Assembly (NCBI RefSeq): GCF_023343835.1
Contig: NC_064437.1
Location: forward strand, 22,729,001-22,793,000
Direction of reading: 5' to 3'
DNA: 64,000 nt
Origin: Lagopus muta
Taxonomy: Eukaryota; Chordata; Aves; Galliformes; Phasianidae
The notes beneath the pieces were generated by a model. The model was not told where the DNA came from. It saw nothing but the letters and a program-made list of their open reading frames with translations, and did not search any database. Positions 55,572 through 64,000 of the stretch are shown piece after piece (position 1 is the stretch's first letter; each line of letters begins with the position of its first letter). Made by a program: the position numbers and the translations under genes.

Positions 55572-56677
55572 ATGGATGGATTTTTCATGCCAGCTATTTT
55601 GATTGAGGCCATGCCCCATGTTCCCAGAAGAGGCAACCTGGAGGCAACTCTCTCCTGGGATCAGTGCAGCCTGCCTGGTGAGCACCGGGGATGCATCCAG
55701 GCAGGGGAGCAAGGAGGGGTCTGGCTGGATGTACCTGCCTGCGTGGGCAGGAGAGGGGTAACAGGGGCCCTTATGGCAGAAGGTGCATTCTAGGAATGGG
55801 GAGGGGAATCCTGCTGTTGCAGTCCACCTCTGCATGATGGTGCTTTTCACCTTTATGTCTTCCCGGCAGGAACCTTGAAAGCTGGGGATGCTGCCTCCAA
55901 CTGCTCCAGCTCATGGCCCCCAGCTCTGCCCCTGTGTCAGGACAGCACTTCGTGGGACAGTTCCAGCTGGCTGCTGGGTGAGCTCTCAGTGCTGGGGGGA
56001 TGTCTGGTGACAGAGGCAGTCACCTCCACAATGCACAGAGTGAGACAGACCAACCCATCAGCCAGAGCCCTGGGCAGAGAAGGGCTCTGCTGAACACTAT
56101 GCTGAGGGTGGGACTCCTCGTGGGTCTCCAGCACCACTCCCATCCCCATGGGTGCCCATGCTCATGCAGTGACCCTGACTCACTCTTGCCTCTTTCCTCT
56201 GCAGACCGCAGCTCCACAGCCTCAGTGGGCAGCGAGCTCCCTGCCCGCACCATCTACAGACCTTGGTGCTCACCGTACAGCTACCTCATCTGCACCAAAG
56301 CAGCCTCTCAGCAGCACCTCTCCTCCAGTCCACTCAGTAGCACCTGGGAGTCTGAGGATCCCAAAAACCTCTTGGAGGCTCTCGCCTCTTTGTCCTGCTC
56401 TTCAGAGGAGCTCCAGACCCCGGAGAGTGCCAGCAACAGGGTCAGTATCACCACTGGAGACATCCTTGAAGCTTCCTTGGAGCAGCATGCGCCAAAGCAC
56501 GGCTACAAGTGTATGTCATGCTGCCGCATCTTCCCCACGCTGTGCTCAGTCAAGAACCATGTCCAGCGCAGCTCCCAGGAGGGCTACAGCTGCAAGGTGT
56601 ATTACTACAAGCTCAAGGCCCTGTTGGAGAAGGAGCACAATGTACAGGAGACCAAAACCCCTTTGGTGCCTGAGTAG
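55572..56677 (+). CDS. SPATA46: Spermatogenesis-associated protein 46, three exons
   Basis: Testis protein of the sperm head and nuclear envelope region in mammals. Predicted exons: 55572-55677, 55870-55977, 56205-56677. Donors are GTGAGC and GTGAGC, acceptors CCGGCAG and CTCTGCAG, and phases match, giving about 228 residues (human 261). The C-terminal exon is certain: TIYRPWCSPYSYLIC and YKCMSCCRIFPTLCSVKNHV, then GYSCKVYYYKLKALLEKE, match the family core with its CxxC...H putative zinc-binding segment. The two upstream exons are chosen on phase and splice sites, since the N-terminus is weakly conserved. The ATG at 55572 is the first in frame after a stop at 55518. It is transcribed against its neighbours and ends about 80 nt before an AATAAA. 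Confidence 0.8.
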
Positions 56678-56735
56678 CTCCAGCAGCTGGGCCACTGCCG
56701 CAGGAGGGCACTGCTCCATTGCTCCACTGCTGCAC

Positions 56736-56741
56736 AATAAA
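56736..56741 (+). promoter_or_regulatory. SPATA46: Poly(A) signal of SPATA46
   Basis: AATAAA lies 59 bases after the TAG stop, giving a very short 3' UTR, as is common for testis transcripts. Confidence 0.75.
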
Positions 56742-57206
56742 CACCATGCAGATCACAGCCTGCCTGCTGCTCTCTTCGGAGGCACAGCTCTGCTGCAGCC
56801 CCTCGTTGAAAAAATGCTTCTCACATCCTTTCAGAAGCTGTTTTCTTTCCCCAGTGGCCAAAAATTCCCAATGCCTGGAAAGCTCTGCGTAGCATCTCTG
56901 CGGAGAGGTGTGCAAGCCCCAGCAGCCCACGAGCACCCTCGAGCTGTCAAACAGCCCTGAGATGACCCCAACACCATTTGGGGCACCCCTCTCTCACAGT
57001 CAGCTGGCAGTCAGCACAGCTCAGAGCTGCGGGGTCCCGCAGGGGAGGATGCTCAGTTCCAAGAGAATCTGTGCAATGCTGGGGGTGCCACCCCTGGTGC
57101 TGGCTGCCAGCCCAGGCTGGCAGAGTGTGGAGGGCAGGAGGAGTATGGAAAGAGAGAGAGTCAGCAAGAAGGAAGAGACAACAGAAAGCCTTGAGAAATA
57201 GAAAGA

Positions 57207-57212
57207 TTTATT
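57207..57212 (-). promoter_or_regulatory. NOS1AP: Candidate distal poly(A) signal of NOS1AP
   Basis: A minus-strand AATAAA followed by a T-rich stretch on that strand lies 4 kb below the NOS1AP stop. If used, the 3' UTR would contain the sense-oriented CR1 at 57.7-59.2 kb and end about 470 bp from the SPATA46 poly(A) signal. No canonical signal was noticed closer to the stop. Confidence 0.3.
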
Positions 57213-57688
57213 TAGCAAAAGCCAATCAACTAATGACAACACCCAAGGGTTAAGTGCACTTACATTGACAGATTGGTTTCTCAGATAGACCGAGTCAACA
57301 GTTAGTAACACGACAGTTGTAGGAAAAGAAAGGACAAAAAAATATAGCTATAAAACCCCAGTCAAGGTCCATAACAAAAGTGAGAAGCTAGAGAGGCATT
57401 TTGTAGGCAGTGCTGGGCTAGGAGGACCACTCACACATACACATGGTGCTGCAGTGCAGCATGGCACTGGGTGGCTTCCAGCTGGCCCTGGCAAGGCACA
57501 GGGGGCTGCAGCACCCCTGTCAGCCCTGGGACACAGCTCACCATTCCCTGTGGTTGTGCTGGCCGTGAACCCAAGGCTCAGCCCTGCCTGCAGGAAATAC
57601 CCAGGACGTGCACTCCTGCTCTATCCCCTCTGGAGCTGGTGTGGGGGCTTCCCTGGGCACCAGGCCACTGGTGAGCACATTGAAACAA

Positions 57689-58640
57689 TCACAAAATGAT
57701 TAGAAGGTCCACCTGGACCAACTCCTATTCCAGCAAAGCCACTCAGCACAGGGTGCCCAGGCCTACATCCAGACAGCTTTTGAAACTTCCCGAAAAAGAG
57801 ACCCCACAGTCTCTCTGGGCACCCCGTGCCAGAGCTCAGCCACCCTCGCAGCACAGAAGTGCTTCCCAATGTTCACACTGCACTTCATGTTCCAGTTGTC
57901 TCCATTGCCTCTTGGGCAGCCCTGAAAAATACCTGGCTCCATCCTCTTTGCACCTCTCTCTTCAGGTATCTAAACACATCAACAAATTCCCCTGAGCCTT
58001 CTTCAGGAGGAACAGTCCCAGCTCCCGCAGCCTCTCAGCAGAGGTGCTCCAGTCCCTTCTCCACTTCCACAACCTCTCACTGGTCTCTCCTCCAGGAGCT
58101 CCGTGTACCTCTTGCACTGCACCAGTGCCGAGCAGAAGGGCAGGATCACTGTCTCGACCTGCTGCCTCAGCTCAGCTTGGTGTCCTCCAAGACCATCAGC
58201 TCCACCTCTGTCAAGCTGCTTTTGGAATATCCCAGTGCCTGGGCTTGCTCCTACGAGAGCCAAACTGCACTTCTCCTCGCTCAGCCCCAGGAGGTTCCCA
58301 CCAGCCCACCTCTCCAGTCCCTCTGGATGGCAGCACCGCCCTTTGGTGGATCAGCAGCCGCTGCTCCCAGGTTTGCTGTCTGCTGTTGTTCTGAGAGTGC
58401 CGCGTCACCCAGATCGTCCATGTGGAGGTTCAACAGCGCTGTACCACCCCTGACCTCCAGGGTACACTGCAAGCTGCTGGCCTCCAATTAGTCTGCACAG
58501 ATGATTACCATCTGGGCCTGGCTGTTCAGCCAGTTTTTAACCCATCCCACTGTCTGCCCATCCGTCCCGTACATCAAGAACTTGTCTATAAGGATCTTTT
58601 GGAGACAGCATCAAAGGCTGGAACTAGCTCAGAGATAACC
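57689..58640 (-). mobile_element. CR1 LINE fragment, long minus-oriented copy
   Basis: It begins CACAAAATGATTAGAAGGTC and passes through the tail (GTGCCAGAGCTCAGCCACCC, AGCCTCTCAGCAGAGGTGCT), the module shared with 13 kb (GCAGCCGCTGCTCCCAGGTT) and into GGCTGTTCAGCCAGTTTTTA. It lies in the possible NOS1AP 3' UTR, sense to it. Confidence 0.85.
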
Positions 58641-59165
58641 TGCACTCTTCCTTCTGTCACCAACATACTTACAGAAGCCTTTCTTGTCTTTGACATTTCT
58701 GGCCATATCTAATTCCATCTGGTCTTTAGCTTTCCTAACTTCATCCTGAGATGCTCAGACAATGTTTCTATTCCTTCCAGGTTGTCTGTACTTGCTTCCA
58801 CCCTCTGTATGCCTCTTTTTTGGGGTCTGAATTTGACCAGCAGCTCCTTGTTCATCCATCCTTGCCTGACTTTCTCTTTGATGGGATGGACCACTTGAGC
58901 TTGGAGGAGGTGATCTTTGAGTATCAGTCAGCTTTATTGGCCGCTCTTCCCTCAAAGGCCACAATCCACAGAGTTCTTCCAGCAGATCCACAAAGAATGC
59001 TTTTCACTCCCCTCCCTGACCTAAGAATCTTAAGAATTCCACCATCTCAGGGTCACTGCAGCCAAGGCTGCCTTTGACCTCCACATTCCCCACATGCCCC
59101 TTGGTGCTGACACGAGATCCATCAGAGGACATATCCTTCCTTCCCACTAGGACTCTCTAGCTCCT
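58641..59165 (-). mobile_element. CR1 LINE ORF2-derived fragment
   Basis: GCTCCTTGTTCATCCATCCT, GAGCTTGGAGGAGGTGATCT and CACTGCAGCCAAGGCTGCCT are typical reversed coding sequence of the older avian CR1 groups. It directly continues the neighbouring fragment with a junction that looks rearranged. Confidence 0.7.
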
Positions 59166-61203
59166 GACAGCTCTGCTACCTGCAGTGCCCACCTCCTCAT
59201 GGGGTGGACAGTGCACAGCACAGCCCTTGCTCCCCCTGGGGTCTCACCCGCACCCTGCTCCTCCGCCCCGAGGGGACTGGAGCAGGAGAAAACCATGGAC
59301 CTTCCTCACAGCAGGGTCAAACACTGGAGTAGAGCAAGAGCTTGAGTCTGGGAGATAGGCAGCCAGGGGTTAGATGCAGGCAGATCAAGCAGAGACAGCT
59401 GGCAAAAGGAAAAGCAGCAGGCAAGCAGCAAAGCAAAGCAGAAGCAGGACAGGAGGGTGGAAGATGTGGAAGACAATCATGTCAATCCTGTCTCCCCATG
59501 TTTCTGTAAGGAGCAGAGGGGTCATCTGGTTTGCATCCCTTCAGCTGCGTTCTCAGAGGCTGCAACAGTGGGCAACTAGTAAGTGTGCTGCAGAACTGGG
59601 AGAAGCTCTGGCTCCTTTGGAGGCCCCCAAGAACATCTACCAGCCTCTTAGGGGCTGGTGGAGGCCCAGAAATTCTGGATTAACTCTTCTGAAGATGAAA
59701 ACCAGACACATGAAGGTGCCCACGTGCACAGTTATTTGTCACTGTGCCACCCACCAGCTCCCCGCATAGGGTGCCCACCTCTCCCATTCCAGCTCAGTAC
59801 AGGCACTGAGCCCTGCACCAGGCAATTCCCAGCAGTTCCTCATGACTGGTGTCGCCTTCCAGAGGGGTCCAGAGCCCCCCTTCTCCATCCTGGGGTCAGC
59901 ACGCACCCTGAAGCAACCACCATGAATCCAGACCCTGCCTGGGAGCAGGGTTACCCCAGCCATGTGATGGGCTACACAGCCACCAAGTCACCCTGCAGAA
60001 TAACCCCTTCTGGGGAATGTCAGCGTACACTGTGCCCACAGCAGCTAGGGAAGGAGGAGATCTTGCTTCCCATGGAGAGGCTGTGCATGTCTGTCTGCAT
60101 GCACACACAGCCATTGCCAGCCGTGTTCTGGTGGCAAGCAACCGCACAGAAATGGAATGGTTTGTCTGTAAAGCCAAGCAGGGAACTGGCAGCAGCAGTG
60201 GTGCAGGGAATTGCTTGAAAATACGACTTGAGAGCACCAGAAAGGCTTTGATACCTGGTAGCAGTACCAAAGAGCTCCGGAACTAGGCAATGAGGTAAGG
60301 AGAATTCATCCTCCCTGTGCTGTGCTCCCCAGCTCTCACTGCATGCACATTTGTGCCTCCCTATACACTTCACAGCCCAGGAGAGGAGCAAGCAGTGCCC
60401 AGCACCCTCTGTCTGCCCAGGCAAGGACAAACTCTGCCCCACAGTGCCACAAACCACAGTGCCTGCAAGGAGCTGCCTGTGCCTGGCTGTACTATGCAAC
60501 TTCCTCTTATTCCTCACTTTTCCAATCTCCTTCCCAGCATTCCTCCCCCCTCGCACACCCACATCGGTGGGGCACCATCTCTCATCCCAGTAGCATAGCT
60601 CCAGCCTCATCTCTCACCATCTCTATCATGCAGGAAACCAATTCATGCTGGCTCTTTTGTCCCTCCTGTCCCTGCCCCATACCTGCTTTCTCATTCCTCC
60701 AGCAAAAACATTCTCCAGTTTCATTGCTCCACCCAATAGCAACACTGCTAGCAGTGGCTCCTAACCCATCACGGTTGCTGAGCAGCAATGCCAGCAGCAC
60801 AAGGAGCCCTGCAGGGACTGCTGCTGAGAGCTCTTTGCTTCCCTTGCTTCTGATCTCAAGATGCAGCTTGGGAGGACATGGGGACCAGGGAGCAACACAA
60901 GCCTGGCATGAAGCTGAGGGTGCTGAGGGCCGGCTGAGCTCAGGACAAGATGACTGGCAGCAGGGAAGGAAGATCTGCCCCCTGCTCCAACAGAGATACT
61001 GCAGTACCACCACGTCTACCTCCCTAAAGCTGCTGTGGACTGCACACATCAGGGTCCTGGGCACAGCACAAGCCAGGGAGGGAGCTGCCAGCATGGCAGC
61101 ATCACGCACCATGCCCAGCTCTGGCCCCTGCTGCCAACCAGCACCACGCTCCCTCCACCATCCCTGGGGGTCCCGGCTGCTCTGTGCCACCTCTTGACAT
61201 CCC
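59166..61203. other. Region below the NOS1AP stop
   Basis: No gene. Short open frames only, and no repeat family recognised. It is probably NOS1AP 3' UTR or intergenic sequence. Confidence 0.4.
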
Positions 61204-62405
61204 CTACACCGCAATCTCATCCTCCAGACTGTCACCCAGGTCCTGCCGGGGCTGGACGTTGAGCAGGCGTGGCGGTTCCTCCTGGGACCAGGAGTCGCGC
61301 TCCTCGCTCTCGTCCGTGTTGGACTCATACTCAGAGGCGATGCCCGACTCACGGAACTTGAGGAGCTCCAGGCTGCCCAGAGCCGGCTCTGGGGCATGTG
61401 ACCCCGAGCTCGGCAGGAAGTGGTAGCACTCCAGCTTCACCAGACAGTCGTTCCTACCTATGGGGCTGCCCAGGGCGCTGGGGAAGCCCGAGCCAGGGCC
61501 CAGCTGCGGCAGGTGGGTGTCCTCGGGCTGCGGGGTGGTCGGGTCGCAGAGCACGGGGAGGACGCTGGAGCGGAAGGTGATCTCCAGCAGGCTGTCCTGG
61601 GAGCCTGCTGCAAGAGAAGGGCATGGCTGAGAGGCAGGCAGTGCCACCCTGTCCCTCCCAGGCATCCCAAGGCCACCATGGCTGGCTGTGGATCCACAGC
61701 CTCAAATGCGTGGATGACAGTGGCACGTGTGCCAGGAGCTGCTGGCCTGCAGAGAGCCAGGATGGAAAGCTAGCTGCCTTTCCCTGGCTCCTGCAGGCAA
61801 CTGATGGCCACATCTACTGGAAAAGAAGGTCAAGGAGGGTCTCTGTGGCAAGGAGGGAGCTGGCATAGACGTGCAGCTGCTGGGGAGAGCAGACATACAG
61901 CTAATGGACATGTGTGATGGCCACCCCACACCTCCCTCCATCCTGCATGCAGGTGTCCGACTGCACATGCACAAGCCAGGCCAGAATGGCACTAATATTG
62001 CACCTCCCCAGAAAACATCAGAAATGCACCAAAAAGTGGGGTATAACACCCACGTGTTCCCCACGGACTCTACCCCTAGCCCCTCTCACACAGGGGCACT
62101 GGTGCTGTGCTGTGCCATGTCTCCAAATCCAATGTCTCTCTGGAGCCAGGGTGCACAGCAAGGTCCCCCGCCATACACCCCCTTGTGCCATGGGTTCCCA
62201 GCTAGCTGTGAGGTGAGAGGATGGGGCAGGAGTGCTTACTGGTGTTGTTCCCTGCCAGCTTCAATTCCAGCTCCTGCACCTGTTTGACCAGGAGCGAGAT
62301 GTGCTGCAGCAAGTCCTTGTTCTGGAGCAGGAGCTGGTGCACACGTGCCTGCGCCTCCAGGCGTGCCGCTGCCTCCGCAGCCAGCTGGTCCTTCAGCAGG
62401 TGGAC
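61204..62405 (-). CDS. NOS1AP: NOS1 adaptor protein (CAPON), last two coding exons only
   Basis: Adaptor that links neuronal nitric-oxide synthase to Dexras1, synapsins and Scribble. Only exons 62405-62240 (55 codons, phase 0 in, phase 1 out) and 61607-61204 are inside the window. The PTB domain lies further upstream, beyond position 64000. The first exon encodes a Gln/Leu-rich coiled coil ([20 protein letters not shown], then [19 protein letters not shown]). The last exon matches the mammalian C-terminus: [37 protein letters not shown] and the PDZ-binding end DEIAV, which docks on the nNOS PDZ domain. No further exon was found in 62.4-64.0 kb. Confidence 0.95.
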
Positions 62406-62799
62406 CTGGGGGGCAGAAGGCACACCGTCACATCGGAATACACTCAATGACCGTGGGGAATGCAAGGGAGCCCTTTGCACAGCTCTGCTGGGTGAGGCAG
62501 CAGCTGGCGGTGGTGGAATTGCAATTAAATGCTAAGCAGGTGCGCAGTCTCTGTGCTGACAGCATCAGCCTGGAAAAAATCTTTCCCCTCTGCATCACAG
62601 AAGCCTGCAGCAGGGCTTGGGGTGGTGCTCAGGTGCTGCAGAGAAGCAGCCAGCAGAGCCCACGTGTTGCAGCTGGCAGAAGGGCAGTGCCTTGTGCCAC
62701 CAGTCCCAAGGGACAGTGCTCAGATGGACAGGTATCTGGAAACACCTTAAAAAAGAAGTCTCTCTGGTCAGCGAGGGAGCTAAATGATATTTCATCTCC

Positions 62800-63080
62800 A
62801 GCTAATTACAGGCAACGATAATTACAGAATGGTCCCTGCAGCTACAGACCCATCAGTTTGACACAGATCCTGGTTGACACAGCACAGCTACTGGTTTGTT
62901 TGTAAAGAATTAAGCCTGTGCCAGTCACCATGTTCAGAGACAAACTGGCTTGGTATTTCTTGAGAGAAGATAACAAGTACCATCAACAGAGATGTTGATG
63001 TAATGTGCTCAGTCATCTAACAGGCATTTGACACAGCAGAACATAACTTTTTCATTAATAAATTAGTGTGACACCAAATC
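62800..63080 (+). mobile_element. CR1-like LINE reverse-transcriptase remnant
   Basis: The plus strand encodes SYRPISLTQILVDTAQLL, matching the conserved NYRPISLT block of non-LTR reverse transcriptases, and 140 bp on a degraded AFDTxxH motif. It is heavily decayed. Confidence 0.6.
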
Positions 63081-63574
63081 ACCACGGCTCACGCTGAATG
63101 GATTGGAGAGGAGCTAAGTGACAGCTCTGGGACGAGAACCACGCCGAGGTGGGCAGAGCTCCAGTGCAGGGTGTCAGCCCCTGGAGAAAGCAGGATGAGC
63201 CACTGGCTGCCATCCCACAAGCCAGCCAAGAGATAGCTACACACTACTTCAGATTTTTTTAAATCTGGAAGTAGGAAGAAAAAGAAATCAGCAGTGTAAA
63301 GGTCTGCAGATCCACAAAGATTGGGAACTACCAAAGGTGATGAGTCTCTGTCCCACAGGGATGTGGTTTCCTGTATGAACAACATCCTGCTGCTTGGGCA
63401 GGAATGGAGGACCCCCAGAAATGCAGGTTCCTCTTTCAAAGGGTGAGCCATTTCCCAAGGCCATGACCCTTGTAGAAGGATCAGTGCTGATTTTTGATGC
63501 CTCGGGAGAAAAGCCAAAGCAAAGCAGAAAAAGTCTTTTGGAGCTGCTTGCTCAGGCCAGTTGAATGGCCTTCA

Positions 63575-63750
63575 GCTGCACCAGGGGAGGCTCAGGTTGG
63601 ATATTAGGAAAAATTCTTCTCTGAAATAGTGGTGATGCATTGGCACAGGCTGCCCAGGGTGGTGGTGGGGTCACTGTCCCTGGAGGTGTTCAAGAGTTGA
63701 GGAGATGTGGCACTGGAGGACGTGGTCAGTGGGCATGGTGCATATGGGCA
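63575..63750 (+). mobile_element. CR1 LINE 3' fragment in a NOS1AP intron
   Basis: CTCAGGTTGGATATTAGGAA, then CACAGGCTGCCCAGGGTGGT and GTCCCTGGAGGTGTTCAAGA is CR1 tail, plus orientation. Confidence 0.9.
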
Positions 63751-64000
63751 GATGGTTGCTATTGATTCTGTGAAAGATAAACAGTTGGAAAGAGCTCTGG
63801 AAGTGTCAGGGGACAAGCAAAGCTATGGTCATTGGTCAAGTGGAGGAGCCAGAGCTGCTGAAATGAGGAAAACTCAGGCAGAGTGAGCTGCTGGCTGTGG
63901 TTGGGCAGGATTAGTGGCACGGTTTGGCATTTTGCCACATGCCTCATGATGGGTCTCCCCACGCTTCAATGTTGCGCCCCCAGAAAACAGTGTTGGGACA

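Overview
The window looks like nuclear DNA of a bird, most likely chicken or a close galliform. It carries many CR1 LINE fragments (the dominant avian retroposon). Its protein-coding genes are intron-split, are close matches to vertebrate families, and mostly have short introns with GC-rich promoters. Eight genes can be read through their splice sites, and together they form the neighbourhood of human 1q23.3. Exon coordinates were worked out by hand from the sequence, with reading-phase continuity checked at every junction. Family assignments rest on remembered human proteins, not on a database search.

Layout. 1-1.4 kb: probable 3' end of an unidentified plus-strand gene. 2.2-11.6 kb, minus: OLFML2B, a secreted olfactomedin-domain protein. 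11.9-19.2 kb: intergenic, rich in CR1 pieces, including a permuted and inverted CR1 cluster. 20.1-25.4 kb, minus: HSD17B7, a sterol-biosynthesis 3-keto reductase. 26.0-31.6 kb, minus, with a likely 5' UTR exon near 33.6 kb: DDR2, a collagen-receptor tyrosine kinase. 35.1-39.4 kb, minus: UAP1, which makes UDP-GlcNAc. 43.5-53.2 kb, minus, with a 3' UTR probably reaching 40.0 kb: UHMK1 (KIS), a splicing-factor kinase. 54.1-54.9 kb, minus: C1orf226. 55.6-56.7 kb, plus: SPATA46. 61.2-62.4 kb, minus: the last two coding exons of NOS1AP, which continues beyond the window. The CR1 remnants are 5'-truncated LINE copies in both orientations, between genes and in introns.

The genes do not form one pathway; they are a conserved syntenic block. 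Points of interest are: (1) the block NOS1AP to HSD17B7 is inverted relative to OLFML2B compared with mammals; (2) SH2D1B is missing from its usual place, and the C1orf226 3' end lies only about 250 bp from the UHMK1 start codon; (3) the phase of the NOS1AP penultimate exon fits an in-frame splice into the C1orf226 exon, across the opposite-strand SPATA46; (4) the UAP1 AGX1/AGX2 cassette exon is present; (5) the HSD17B7 promoter has an SREBP-type layout; (6) the UHMK1 UHM domain has a Lys in place of the usual Arg of its R-x-F motif. No intact mobile element, CRISPR array, tRNA or rRNA was seen, and I found no new enzymatic or defence system.
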